Counted from the first letter of the stretch, positions 1 through 7,600 are shown. The stretch: 24,563 bases of DNA from Bacillota bacterium (GCA_023450835.1 JAEXGM010000071.1:1-24563); one strand, 5' to 3'. Numbers and translations are program-made. The notes: generated by a model not told the origin, from the letters alone.

Positions 1-2
1 TA

Positions 3-800
3 TTTTACAAAGACCATTCTTCCATACTGTGCAGTTTTAGTTTTAGACCATAGCCACTGGTTGGTAGAACTGTCGTCAAAATAATATATGGCACCTTTTG
101 ACGGGTCTGCACCAAGAAGTGCTTCTCCTGCTGCTTTAATAGCGATACTGGAAGCAGGTTTGTTAATGTAGCCATTTTTTACAGGTGTAAATTGATAATA
201 TCCGCCGGGAACATCATAGATAACATCTTTTATTGTATCTGGCCAATCCTTGCTTTGAACTCTGTTAATAACTACGCCTCCGATAGCGACCATCGCCTCA
301 TAGGGCTGTCCGGTTGCTTCAGCGGTGATAAGACGTGCCAGAAGATCTTTTTCTTCCTTTGTATAGGGTATTACCGCTTTGCTGGCGGCCTTCATGGTAC
401 TGGCTGCTTCAACCTTTTGGCTTGCTGTAGTTGTGGGCTTTACACCGGGAAGTATTAACTTCTGTCCGACTTTCAGTGTATCTGTCCATTTGCTGTTGGC
501 TTTTCTTAAAGCTGCCAGGGTTATCTTATTGGCTTTGGCAATCTTATTAAGGGTATCCCCTTTCTTGACAGTGTATATCTTGGCTGACACTGTGAGCTTC
601 TGTCCGGGATTTATGTTATCACTCTTTAAGTTGTTAGTTTTTTTAATAGAGGAAACAGAAGTCTTAAACAACTTACTGATATTAAATAAAGTATCTTTTT
701 TCACTACTTTGTAAGTTGCCGCCGACACATTTGTCGAACAAATTGTTAGGGATAAGAGCGATGCCGTAAGCACAATTCTTACCGATTTTAGTCTGTTCAT
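3..800 (-). CDS. LysM-LysM-SleB-type cell-wall hydrolase (3' end outside window)
   Basis: This is an exported peptidoglycan hydrolase of the SleB (Hydrolase_2) family, cut by the left edge; 266 residues are visible and no stop is reached. Reading down from an ATG at 798-800 gives a signal peptide (about 1-28, ending VSAA), a LysM domain (about 29-72, YKVVKKDTLFNIS...), a second LysM (about 76-118, YTVKKGDTLNKIA...LPG), a Thr/Ala-rich linker, and the catalytic domain from about residue 145. The segment LLARLITAEATGQPYEAM holds the Glu (about residue 161) expected to be catalytic in SleB/CwlJ-like enzymes, followed by the conserved GGVVINRV. An AAAGGAG sits 5-6 nt before the ATG. Known for the family: cortex or vegetative peptidoglycan cleavage. 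Which of the two applies here is open: SleB itself has a different binding domain, and LysM versions are often general cell-wall hydrolases. It appears to be a single-gene unit reading out of the window. Confidence 0.88.
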   Translation of the reverse strand, partial: MNRLKSVRIVLTASLLSLTICSTNVSAATYKVVKKDTLFNISKLFKTSVSSIKKTNNLKSDNINPGQKLTVSAKIYTVKKGDTLNKIAKANKITLAALRKANSKWTDTLKVGQKLILPGVKPTTTASQKVEAASTMKAASKAVIPYTKEEKDLLARLITAEATGQPYEAMVAIGGVVINRVQSKDWPDTIKDVIYDVPGGYYQFTPVKNGYINKPASSIAIKAAGEALLGADPSKGAIYYFDDSSTNQWLWSKTKTAQYGRMVFVK

Positions 801-995
801 ATGAACTCCTTTCGTGAATATCAAGTTTATGAATTGGTATTCGTGAATGAGCACTCTACATTGTGAGTCAGATGTGCTTGTGTCATCGGGTTAACAATAT
901 TGTAATACATTTGTAACATTAAAACTATGTAGGATTATTGGAAGATAAGTCAAATATCAACAGGATTACCAGTGTCAGGGAGAGCCGGAAAAAGA

Positions 996-1031
996 AAGCA
1001 GGGATATACCCGTAAAGGGATACCCCTGCTT
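996..1031 (-). terminator. Intrinsic terminator of the surface protein/sortase operon
   Basis: On the minus strand, 13 nt after the sortase stop, an AAGCAGGGG.../...CCCTGCTT stem (outer 8 bp perfect, then one mismatch and a bulge) closes a 5-nt loop. It is followed by a T-rich run (TTCTTTTT at about 986-995 on the minus strand). Confidence 0.8.
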
Positions 1032-1044
1032 GTTACTTATTTTA

Positions 1045-1716
1045 TTATTTAGTTATCAAATAGGCAGAAATAATATATCGTTTGGGTGCGGAGCCAATGT
1101 AGGTAAAAGGATAGCAGGTGGTCAGTGTAAGGTAAGCTGTAGGCTTTGGTACAATGACCGTAGTATCCTCTTTGTCAACAATGCGAATCTTGTGTACTCG
1201 GTAGGTGAAGGTTCCGGCTGAGGTCTCAACAACAATGTCATCACCTTTTTTTATATTTCCAAGGTCAGAAAATACAGTATCTCTGTGACCGGAGAGAACA
1301 CAGTTATCCGTTTCGCCGGGAAGAACGCTTCCTGTATAGTGACCTACCCCTTTTTCTAATTCTTTTTCTTCGGTACCTTCATAGATCGGTAAGGACATAT
1401 TCAGAGAAGGAAAAGAAACTGTGCCGATAGCTTTTCCAGGTTCCGGCCTTTCGGAATAAAGGTCTTTCGCATCATCGGCGGAGGTATTCTTAATAGCAGA
1501 GGCAGGCTTCCTTTTAAGAAGTTTATCTAAAATATTATTTTTATCAGTTGTTAAGCTTTCGTCTTCCGTAGTATTGGTAACATTTTCGGCTGCCAGGGGA
1601 AGGGACATCTTAACTGATTGGCCCTGCCACATCTTAATAAGGCCGGCGGCCAGTAATAACACTCCGGCTGAAATTATAATAGTAGAAAGTATATTCTTAC
1701 GCAGCGTCTGCTTCAT
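1045..1716 (-). CDS. Class D sortase
   Basis: This membrane-anchored transpeptidase joins LPXT-type surface proteins to the cell wall. With the ATG at 1714-1716 it has 223 residues: an N-terminal membrane segment (about 9-27, ILSTIIISAGVLLLAAGL), a variable stalk, then the sortase barrel from about residue 90. The catalytic His is in LSGHRDTVF (about H144), the Cys in LTLTTCYPF (about C201) and the Arg in APKRYI (about R213). LSGHRD plus TLTTCYPF is the class D pattern. The start overlaps the 3' end of the substrate gene by 20 nt, so the two are translationally coupled; GGGAG lies almost directly against the ATG, an unusually short spacing. An in-frame ATG 57 nt further upstream (1773) has no ribosome binding site and would add an unlikely N-terminus. 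Its substrate is very probably the LPKTA protein encoded immediately upstream. It could equally be labelled SrtD; I leave the symbol blank because naming varies. Confidence 0.9.
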   Translation of the reverse strand: MKQTLRKNILSTIIISAGVLLLAAGLIKMWQGQSVKMSLPLAAENVTNTTEDESLTTDKNNILDKLLKRKPASAIKNTSADDAKDLYSERPEPGKAIGTVSFPSLNMSLPIYEGTEEKELEKGVGHYTGSVLPGETDNCVLSGHRDTVFSDLGNIKKGDDIVVETSAGTFTYRVHKIRIVDKEDTTVIVPKPTAYLTLTTCYPFTYIGSAPKRYIISAYLITK

Positions 1717-3094
1717 CTCCCTTTTTACGATTAATTTTAAATGATGCGGTACCGGCAAATATAAGAAGGGCACCGGCGATTATCATTACAGTATAATTGG
1801 AAGCGGTTTTTGGAAGCTTACCTCCGGTGATTGTTTTAATAGTGGTAGAGATATTCTTGCCTCCGGTAGAATCTGTATCGGTAACAGGTGTATTTTCAAC
1901 GTCTTCTATCAATTCGCCGAACATATCTGCACTAAGGTTGAAATCCATGAGAAATTCGGAAGAGTCCGTATAGATATCAACACTCAGCACTGCATTCTCT
2001 AAATCTTTGCCATTTATTAAGTCAAGAAGTGTAAGGGGGACCTTCTTTCCATCTTGCAGGATGCTATAGGATATTTTAATTTTCAGAATATCCTGCATTT
2101 CCTTATATATATCCTGCATCTCGGTAATCTGATCAAGAGTTACCTTGTCATTGGAGTCAGGAAGGGATTCCATGAGTGTCTGAAGGCGGCCCATAAGGTC
2201 CATCATCTTGCCTACGGTTTCTTCGCTGCTATAGTAATCTTCCAGAGACATAAAGTATTGATAAGTTTTCGTAAATTCCTCTTCTGTCAAACCAAGTTTA
2301 GCGGTAATGCCGGGATAGTATTCTTCCAACATATCCATCATGTACTTATAAGTGATTTTGCCATCATCGTTATCCAGAATATCATATTCCAGATCATCCA
2401 TGAATACAAAGTCATCCAAAGTCTTATTTATAGTGCTTAATCGGCTTTCAATGTCATCTTTAGACAGGCCGTATTCTGTCTGGAAGTAATCCAGATTGCT
2501 AAGGTCACTCTTAATAACATCACCCAGGAAATCTTTTAAATCAGCAACAGTTTCCATATCGCTAAGTGACATCCCATATCTGGAAAGAAATGCTTCAAGC
2601 ATTTCACGGCTTACGGTAAAACCGCGGATAGCACTGATATCGCTTAGATAGGTGTTTAATTTTTCTTCAAAACCGGCTTCCTGAGTTACAGTACCATCTT
2701 CTGTATAGAAAGAGATGCTGGCCTCAAGTTCATTCAGGAAAGTATAATCATCGAGAGTTTCTCCGTTATCTTCTAACAGAGCGGTCAAAGAATCCTGATC
2801 CAGGCCATATTTTTCATAAATAGAAGTAAGATTACTATAATCTGCTTTAATAACCTCTCCTAAAAAATCCTTCAGACCGGCTACTGAATCAAAATCGGTA
2901 AGGCTTTCGGAATATATATTCAGTACATATTCTAAATCATCTTTGGTAACTTCTTTCCCTCTTTCTTCGCTGAGAAGAGCAAGGTAAGCAGTTAGGTCTG
3001 CAGATAAATCGGTCGTTTCAGATGCCTTTACAGACAGGGGGAACAGGCATAGGATCAAAGCGAATGCCAAAAGTATAACTCCAGTTTTTTTCAT
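1697..3094 (-). CDS. Acidic repeat-containing surface protein with LPKTA sorting signal
   Basis: This is an exported, cell-wall-anchored protein of 465 aa. It has a signal peptide (about 1-24, ending VKAS) and two tandem repeats of about 100 residues (about 34-134 and 145-245). Each repeat contains LKDFLG-[ED]-VIK, SNL, YGL and TLDD elements at the same spacing. A charged middle domain (about 246-400) follows, then a short Thr/Ser stretch and a classical sorting signal: LPKTAS (about 428-433), a hydrophobic segment (VMIIAGALLIFAGTA) and a basic tail. Asp and Glu are very abundant and basic residues few before the tail. The combination of acidic protein, LPXTA motif and neighbouring class D sortase matches the 'processed acidic surface protein' family described in Firmicutes (as I recall it, TIGR04383). 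AAAGGAG lies 8 nt before the ATG. Its role is not known; it is exposed on the wall and presumably the private substrate of the adjacent sortase. Confidence 0.85.
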   Translation of the reverse strand: MKKTGVILLAFALILCLFPLSVKASETTDLSADLTAYLALLSEERGKEVTKDDLEYVLNIYSESLTDFDSVAGLKDFLGEVIKADYSNLTSIYEKYGLDQDSLTALLEDNGETLDDYTFLNELEASISFYTEDGTVTQEAGFEEKLNTYLSDISAIRGFTVSREMLEAFLSRYGMSLSDMETVADLKDFLGDVIKSDLSNLDYFQTEYGLSKDDIESRLSTINKTLDDFVFMDDLEYDILDNDDGKITYKYMMDMLEEYYPGITAKLGLTEEEFTKTYQYFMSLEDYYSSEETVGKMMDLMGRLQTLMESLPDSNDKVTLDQITEMQDIYKEMQDILKIKISYSILQDGKKVPLTLLDLINGKDLENAVLSVDIYTDSSEFLMDFNLSADMFGELIEDVENTPVTDTDSTGGKNISTTIKTITGGKLPKTASNYTVMIIAGALLIFAGTASFKINRKKGDEADAA

Positions 3095-3121
3095 AAATAT
3101 CTCCTTTAATAAAATTATAAA

Positions 3122-3137
3122 TCAGGATATCTCCTGA
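3122..3137. promoter_or_regulatory. Short palindrome in leader of surface-protein operon
   Basis: TCAGGA-TATC-TCCTGA is a perfect 6-bp inverted repeat between a TATAAT (minus strand, 3149-3154) and the ribosome binding site of the surface-protein gene. If that TATAAT is the -10 box, the palindrome would span roughly +5 to +20, where a repressor could sit. No good -35 box was found, so this is a weak call. Confidence 0.3.
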
Positions 3138-3190
3138 CGTGCATTTTCATTATAAAGGGGTAAAAGTAAATAATCTACTGGAGTATACTG

Positions 3191-3246
3191 GTACAAAAAA
3201 TACGGATCAACCAGATATTATCCCGGCTAATCCGTATTCTTTGTAC
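3191..3246 (-). terminator. Long-stem intrinsic terminator after the 105-aa gene
   Basis: Arms 3191-3207 and 3230-3246 pair over 17 bp with one mismatch around a 22-nt loop. On the minus strand the A-rich side precedes ATACGGAT and the T-run (ATCCGTATTTTTT) follows, starting 33 nt after the stop of the 105-aa gene. The structure is nearly symmetric, so it may also stop transcription from the other side. It separates the small-protein genes from the surface protein/sortase operon. Confidence 0.75.
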
Positions 3247-3279
3247 AAAGCAATATAAGAGATATCTTAGAGAGTGGAA

Positions 3280-3597
3280 TTATACATTCTCCAGATGGAT
3301 ATCGGTAACTCCGCCGGAGATATTTTGTTCTCTCAGCTTTTCATTAGCTAATTTCATAAGGTCCTCTCTGTAAACGGATACTATACCGGCAAGCAGATTG
3401 TTAATATCCTGCTGGGGCAGCTCTCGAAAGGCAGCTTCTAACATCCTTTTAGGGGCATCCCCTAACTTCTCAAGCAGAAGGGCGACTTCCTTTGATTTGG
3501 CATCCTTGTTGGATAGATTCTCAAGCAACATGGGAAGGAAACCTGCTGCCAGCTCGGCATAATTAATCTCGTCAAAAGTGACTTCCAGTTTTAGCAT
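3280..3597 (-). CDS. Small hypothetical protein, paralogue of its neighbour
   Basis: I do not recognise this family. The protein has 105 residues, is cytoplasmic by appearance (no signal peptide or membrane segment), and is largely helical by composition (ELAAGFLPMLLENL, EVALLLEKL, KRMLEAAFREL). It opens with MLKLEVTFDEINYAELAAGFLP and ends with VTDIHLENV. The neighbouring 80-aa protein opens MLKFTLRVRDLDFNEAADKFLP and ends VNHIYLKHL, so the two are diverged tandem duplicates. An AAAGGA lies about 10 nt before the ATG. It is followed by a terminator, so it is the last gene of this small unit. Confidence 0.72.
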   Translation of the reverse strand: MLKLEVTFDEINYAELAAGFLPMLLENLSNKDAKSKEVALLLEKLGDAPKRMLEAAFRELPQQDINNLLAGIVSVYREDLMKLANEKLREQNISGGVTDIHLENV

Positions 3598-3683
3598 ATA
3601 ATAATCATTCCTTTCTTAAAATCTGCGGACCTTGGGTGGCAGACACATATTTGTACAAAAACTTGATTTTCATGTATCTATAG

Positions 3684-3926
3684 TTATAAGTGTTTCAAGT
3701 AGATATGATTGACCTTTAAGGGAAGAGATTTTTTTGCGGCACCGGCATTGATTTCCCTTATGATTTTATCTTTATTGGCATTTACAAGAAAAGAGGTTAT
3801 TTGTTCTTTGGCAGGAATAAAGCGGATTCCGGCTTTTACAAAGATGTTTTTAAGGTCATTAGGCAGGAATTTGTCAGCCGCTTCATTAAAATCCAGGTCT
3901 CTTACTCTTAGGGTAAATTTCAGCAT
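3684..3926 (-). CDS. Small hypothetical protein, paralogue of its neighbour
   Basis: This 80-residue protein is of unknown function. I chose the ATG at 3924-3926 because AAAGGAG lies 8 nt upstream and because MLKF then lines up with the MLKL start of the 105-aa paralogue; an upstream in-frame ATG (3974) would add 16 residues with no support. It is basic (many Lys), whereas its paralogue is more acidic, so the pair might interact or bind different partners; that is speculation. The gap to the paralogue is 86 nt, with no evident terminator, so the two are probably co-transcribed. Confidence 0.72.
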   Translation of the reverse strand: MLKFTLRVRDLDFNEAADKFLPNDLKNIFVKAGIRFIPAKEQITSFLVNANKDKIIREINAGAAKKSLPLKVNHIYLKHL

Positions 3927-4111
3927 AGGGGTTTCTCCTTTCGCAATTTCCGCTTTGGATTTCAGTGGGTGCAAAAGTGCACAACCTGTAGGATTGGGGA
4001 AAATGCTAGTTTATGTAGTTACATTATAAGGGAAGAAGTGGTAATATACAAGAAAGAATACCATAACAACACGGTAAATGCATGAAACCGGTTATTGGAA
4101 AGGAGCTAAAC

Positions 4112-4528
4112 ATGTATGGTAATACGAAAGTAAAGCGGGCCTCGAACAAATGGAAAAGGAATGATATTATTATATTACTGCTTGTTGGCATCTGTGCTTT
4201 TCTGATTATAGGAAAGGATGTAATATTTGCGGAGGGAAATCCCTTAATCTTTATAAGGCCTATATTTCTGTTGGCAACAGGCAGGGAATATGCAGAAGTC
4301 TCAAAAAAGAACACAGAAGGTGACAAAGAAATTGTATATCTTACAAAAAGAAGTGGTAAAGAGGCTCTTTTCAAGTACATTGAAGATACTTATGCAGTGA
4401 AATACACGGAGCAGAACGGCAGTTCCTATACATTCCTTGGCACTTCCGGTGATTCCGGGGAAAGAATTTTAACAGGCAGAATATATCTTAAGTATTTTAT
4501 AATTTGGAGAATGTATGTAAAACAGTAA
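4112..4528 (+). CDS. Single-pass membrane protein of unknown function
   Basis: The protein has 138 residues. AAAGGAG lies 7 nt before the ATG at 4112; an earlier in-frame ATG at 4082 has no ribosome binding site. A basic N-terminus (KVKRASNKWKR) precedes one membrane segment (about 18-34, DIIILLLVGICAFLIIG). The rest, about 100 residues, should therefore lie outside the cell. It has a charged mid-section and an aromatic C-terminus (YLKYFIIWRMYVKQ). I recognise no family. It is 29 nt upstream of the next gene and probably in one operon with it. Confidence 0.68.
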   Translation: MYGNTKVKRASNKWKRNDIIILLLVGICAFLIIGKDVIFAEGNPLIFIRPIFLLATGREYAEVSKKNTEGDKEIVYLTKRSGKEALFKYIEDTYAVKYTEQNGSSYTFLGTSGDSGERILTGRIYLKYFIIWRMYVKQ

Positions 4529-4557
4529 AATCCTTAAGAAAGAGGAGGACGGTTGAC

Positions 4558-5085
4558 ATGGAAAACTTTATAATCAGGCCATGTATTGGCATAGGTAACC
4601 TGGAATTGGGTATGAGCAGGGAGCAGATTCATGAATTGCTGGGAAGTCAATGTCATACAGAGATAAAAGATGGCATAATGTGTGATTACTATCTTAATAT
4701 GCTGATACAGATATGTTACGATGATAATCTGTCAGTTAACTTTATTGAAATATCCTGTTCTACGGAATGTAGTGTCTTTTATAAAGAAACCGATATTTTT
4801 AAAACGAAGGCGGAGGATTTGATACAGTATCTGAACAAAGAAGCAGAATATTTAAATACCTGTGAGGCAAGGAACGGATATGGGTATATCTACGAAGACT
4901 TGGGCTTATCACTATATCGGTCTCAGGTTATGAACGAAAAGACCATGAAAGAACAGTGGTTTTTGGAACTTAGCCAGGAACAAAAAGAGGACGAGTTAAG
5001 GTTCCTTAACTTCGAGGCAGTAGCGGTCTGGAGTAAAGGATATTATGATACGGTCAAGGACCTTTTGTTACATAACCAGGGTTAA
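4558..5085 (+). CDS. Hypothetical protein with GIGNLELGMS motif
   Basis: The protein has 175 residues, no signal peptide and no membrane segment. The ATG at 4558 is preceded by AGGAGG at a good distance; the longer in-frame version starting at 4504 lies inside the previous gene. The N-terminal GIGNLELGMSREQIHELLG is the kind of 'GxGxLxLGMs.eev..lLG' element found in BamE/SmpA-like small domains and in several Firmicute orphan and immunity-like proteins. The rest is rich in Asp/Glu, Cys and aromatic residues and has no catalytic motif I can see. No toxin gene is nearby, so an immunity role is only a possibility. Confidence 0.68.
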   Translation: MENFIIRPCIGIGNLELGMSREQIHELLGSQCHTEIKDGIMCDYYLNMLIQICYDDNLSVNFIEISCSTECSVFYKETDIFKTKAEDLIQYLNKEAEYLNTCEARNGYGYIYEDLGLSLYRSQVMNEKTMKEQWFLELSQEQKEDELRFLNFEAVAVWSKGYYDTVKDLLLHNQG

Positions 5086-5121
5086 AAGTGCCGATGCAGA
5101 CAGGTGCTGCCGCAAATAAAG

Positions 5122-5153
5122 CTCTGTGGAATATGACGCCACATTCCGCAGAG
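5122..5153. terminator. Bidirectional terminator between convergent genes
   Basis: Arms 5122-5132 and 5143-5153 (CTCTGTGGAAT / ATTCCGCAGAG, one G-T wobble) form an 11-bp stem with a 10-nt loop. T-rich sequence follows on the plus strand (ATTCATTTT) and on the minus strand (CTTTATTTG). It sits between the ends of two convergent genes and can serve both. Confidence 0.6.
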
Positions 5154-5206
5154 ATTCATTTTGCTGTAGCATCTCTATTTCATTCATTCAATTCTGCTTT
5201 AGGATT

Positions 5207-6199
5207 TCATTGCTTGAAATCGTTGCATATCTGCTTTATGTAATCAGATAATTGGACAGCCATCTGATGATGTTTTTTAATAGAGGGATGACCGGAGCCG
5301 CCCATTCCGTCTTCCGGGCGTTTAATTAAAGGGAACTCCATAAAATGAATATGTGTGTCGCCTTCTTCCTTAAGAGTCTTTACCAGGGCTTCCAAATAAG
5401 GACTCGGGCCAAGATTCATTGGTCCGATAACACAGAATAGCTCGGCGGCAGGGTATCGGCTGCGGATAAAATCTGTCAGATTACGGTAGCGGTCAGTATA
5501 GTCAGCCGGGTCAATGGGAGCTGACCAGTCATTGGTCCCAAGATTAACAACAATTACCTCAGGCTCAAAGGGATCAAGTGCTTCGCGGTCTAAGTCGGGA
5601 CATATGGTTTCCATAAAATAATCTGTCATTCGGCCTTCTTTTGAACCGCCGTAATTCTGATAACAGCCTGTACCTGAGGCGCCTACGATTAATGTTTCTG
5701 CATTTAAGAAATCCCCTAACAAGGAACTGTAAGCAAATGCATTATTTTCCCTTGAAGCGTCACAGTCACATGGAATCTGAGCTTCATTTCCATAACCGCA
5801 GGTAATGGAGTCACCAATTATCATTATACGATGGGGCTTAGGTGGCGGAGGAGTTAAAAAAGTTCCGTTTTCTGTGGTCAGATCAGTAAATTTAATCGTT
5901 CCGAAACCTGCTTCTGTCCGCTTCTGTAAAGTAAGAGTATGGGGAATGTCTTCCAGGTCATCGGCAAGCTGATATACCTGATTATCGGGGTCAATTCTCA
6001 TGACCCGTACCGGGAGATCGTCAATGTAAATATTAAGCCAGCTTTTGCCGCTTTTACTTACATCTTCTATAGAGAGAGTGATTTCCTGTCCCTGAAAGCA
6101 TACACTGATGGCACTGCCGGGAAGAAAACAGGAAATTCCATCAGGTTCTTTGTGGAAGAGTCCGTGGCGCAGGCTTGTATTAATAAAATCAAACGACAT
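5207..6199 (-). CDS. CE2-type SGNH carbohydrate esterase
   Basis: This is a cytoplasmic esterase expected to remove acetyl groups from imported sugars. The 330-aa architecture is that of carbohydrate esterase family 2: an N-terminal beta-sandwich (about 1-118; note SWLNIYIDDLPVRV and HTLTLQKRTE) followed by an SGNH hydrolase domain. Block I is GDSITCGYG (Ser about 131), the oxyanion Gly is in VGASGTG (about 174), block III is GTND (about 221-224), and the catalytic His is in GGSGHPS (about 304). No signal peptide is seen. Its ATG has AAAGGAAG upstream and lies 40 nt after the regulator's stop, so both are one minus-strand unit, under the control suggested by the operator at 7378-7393. Exact substrate (acetyl-manno-, gluco- or xylo-oligosaccharide) cannot be read from the sequence. 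Confidence 0.85.
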   Translation of the reverse strand: MSFDFINTSLRHGLFHKEPDGISCFLPGSAISVCFQGQEITLSIEDVSKSGKSWLNIYIDDLPVRVMRIDPDNQVYQLADDLEDIPHTLTLQKRTEAGFGTIKFTDLTTENGTFLTPPPPKPHRIMIIGDSITCGYGNEAQIPCDCDASRENNAFAYSSLLGDFLNAETLIVGASGTGCYQNYGGSKEGRMTDYFMETICPDLDREALDPFEPEVIVVNLGTNDWSAPIDPADYTDRYRNLTDFIRSRYPAAELFCVIGPMNLGPSPYLEALVKTLKEEGDTHIHFMEFPLIKRPEDGMGGSGHPSIKKHHQMAVQLSDYIKQICNDFKQ

Positions 6200-6239
6200 A
6201 ATAAATTACTTCCTTTCAATCTTTTGCAAAGTTTGGTTC

Positions 6240-7304
6240 TTAAGCGTAAGGATTTTCACTGGTAGAGTCTCTCATAACTAAAGAAACACCGGATAATACT
6301 TTGGTATTTCCGCCCTGTATTTTACCAAGGATAGCATTAATCAGTAAGTTGGCAGCGTTGTTGCCGATTTCTTCAAAGACCTGCTTTACCGTGGATAACG
6401 GGATTGATATGTCTCTGGAATTATCCCAGTCATCAAATCCCATAATGGATACATCCTGGGGGATTCTTATACCGCGGTCAAGTAATTGCTTCATTATTTT
6501 GCCTGCCAGCTTATCATTGCTGCAAAATAATGCGGTAATATCATGTCTTAGGATACTGTCTGCCAGGGAATCGTAATTAATGCTGGTCAGCAGATTATCA
6601 TCGGTTACAGGAAGTCCGGCATGGCGCATAGCACTGCAATAGCCATCATACCGCTCTTGTTCTGAATTAAGAAAGAAATGATAACCCGCGAATTTGATTT
6701 TGGTATGTTTTAGGCGTATCAGTTCTCTGGTAGCCAATATGGCGCCGTCATGATTGTTGCAGCCTGCGAAATAACAGGGGCGGTCCAGATTATAACGGTC
6801 CACCAGAACATAGGGGATATTTCGCTGCTCGATTAATTTAAAATTCTCAATACTCTTGATTGGATCAAAGGGATAAATTAGAAATCCGTCTACATTCCGG
6901 TCTAACATTTTCTGAATGGATGCCTGTTCTATGGCGAGATTTTCGTCACTCCACTCAACAATTAAGGAGTAGTTGAATTCAGCCGCCATCCGCTGAGCAC
7001 CTTTAATAATTTTCATATAAGAGGAATCATTATAATCTTCCGCAGATAAAATCAATGCAATCAGGTGGCTTTGATTCTCTGTTACTTTCGGATTATTTAT
7101 AAAAGACCCTTTTCTTTTAATTCTGACGATGTATCCTTCGTTCGCCAATTCTGTCAAAGCTTTTCGAATTGTAATGCCGCTTACATTAAACAGCTTCATA
7201 TAGTCTTCTTCATTGGGCAGTTTATCGCCGGTACGAAGTTCTCCGGTATGTATCTGATTTAATATAGCATTTTTTACCGTCTCGTATTTTAACTCATTCT
7301 CCAA
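6240..7304 (-). CDS. GntR/LacI-type (AraR-like) sugar-responsive repressor, TTG start
   Basis: This transcriptional regulator has 354 aa. Residues 1-70 are a GntR-type winged helix (YETVKNAILNQI..GDKLPNEEDYMKLFNVSGITIRKALTELANEGYIVRIKRKGSF). Residues about 80-350 are a periplasmic-binding-protein-like sugar domain of the LacI kind (DGFLIYPFD, PYVLVDRY, ALFCSNDKLAGKIM, VSIMGFDD). This is the AraR arrangement (B. subtilis AraR has a similar length). The start is a TTG at 7302-7304 with AGAGGGGG 7 nt upstream; no in-frame ATG exists before the HTH. It faces away from the transporter operon, shares a transcript with the CE2 esterase, and has an operator-like palindrome over its own -10 box. It therefore probably represses itself and the mannoside operon until an imported sugar or breakdown product binds. 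The ligand is unknown; arabinose is not implied. Confidence 0.9.
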   Translation of the reverse strand: MENELKYETVKNAILNQIHTGELRTGDKLPNEEDYMKLFNVSGITIRKALTELANEGYIVRIKRKGSFINNPKVTENQSHLIALILSAEDYNDSSYMKIIKGAQRMAAEFNYSLIVEWSDENLAIEQASIQKMLDRNVDGFLIYPFDPIKSIENFKLIEQRNIPYVLVDRYNLDRPCYFAGCNNHDGAILATRELIRLKHTKIKFAGYHFFLNSEQERYDGYCSAMRHAGLPVTDDNLLTSINYDSLADSILRHDITALFCSNDKLAGKIMKQLLDRGIRIPQDVSIMGFDDWDNSRDISIPLSTVKQVFEEIGNNAANLLINAILGKIQGGNTKVLSGVSLVMRDSTSENPYA

Positions 7305-7377
7305 AATATAACCCCCTCTTTTCTGGTAATAAAGTCATAAAATGCAGTTTTATAAACTCTTGATTTTAAAATCTAAT

Positions 7378-7393
7378 AAAAGTATACATTAAT
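7378..7393. promoter_or_regulatory. Candidate operator 1, over the regulator's -10 box
   Basis: AAAAGTATACATTAAT shares the core AAAGTATAC-[AT]-TT with the site at 7721-7734. GntR-family operators typically have a GT-N-AC core, here GTATAC. It overlaps the -10 box (minus strand 7381-7386) of the regulator promoter, which suggests autorepression. Confidence 0.62.
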
Positions 7394-7408
7394 ATTAAAA
7401 AAAGTCAA
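7381..7408 (-). promoter_or_regulatory. SigA-type promoter of regulator-esterase unit
   Basis: Reading the minus strand: TTGACT (7403-7408), a 16-nt spacer rich in T, then TATACT (7381-7386). Transcription would begin near 7374, leaving a leader of about 70 nt before the TTG start. Confidence 0.65.
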
Positions 7409-7581
7409 GATAATATAATTTATCCCTTTCATAAGCCTTATGTATTATAGGAGCCCATAGAGGAAATGGTAGAGAATGTGCTTTAAATGCTTGTTTTACA
7501 CTATTTTCGACAAATACCTTATACGTAATATTATTGTAAAATATGTTAATTTATAAAATATAATTGGATAAAGTATAATAT

Positions 7582-7600
7582 ATGTTAAAAACGTTAACAT
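7582..7600. promoter_or_regulatory. Palindrome resembling a LacI/CcpA (cre) site
   Basis: ATGTTAA-AAACG-TTAACAT is a perfect 7-bp inverted repeat with a central CG. The 14-mer at 7586-7599 fits the cre pattern TGWNANCGNTNWCA with one mismatch. It lies about 70 nt upstream of the operon's -35 box, where CcpA-type binding could give carbon catabolite control. A partial copy of the operator (AAAGTATA, 7570-7577) is just upstream of it. Confidence 0.4.

Noticed and set aside
811..848. Direct repeat TTCGTGAAT at 811-819 and 840-848 upstream of the cell-wall hydrolase gene
   Set aside because: Only 9 bp and without a recognisable promoter around it; could be chance in AT-rich DNA.
1697..3094. Tandem repeats in the acidic surface protein considered as a phase-variation or recombination hotspot
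   Set aside because: The two copies have diverged strongly at the DNA level, so slippage or recombination between them is unlikely.
3191..3246. 17-bp inverted repeat considered as an insertion-sequence end or attachment site
   Set aside because: A-run and T-run flank the stem and it follows a stop codon, so a terminator explains it; no transposase or target duplication is nearby.
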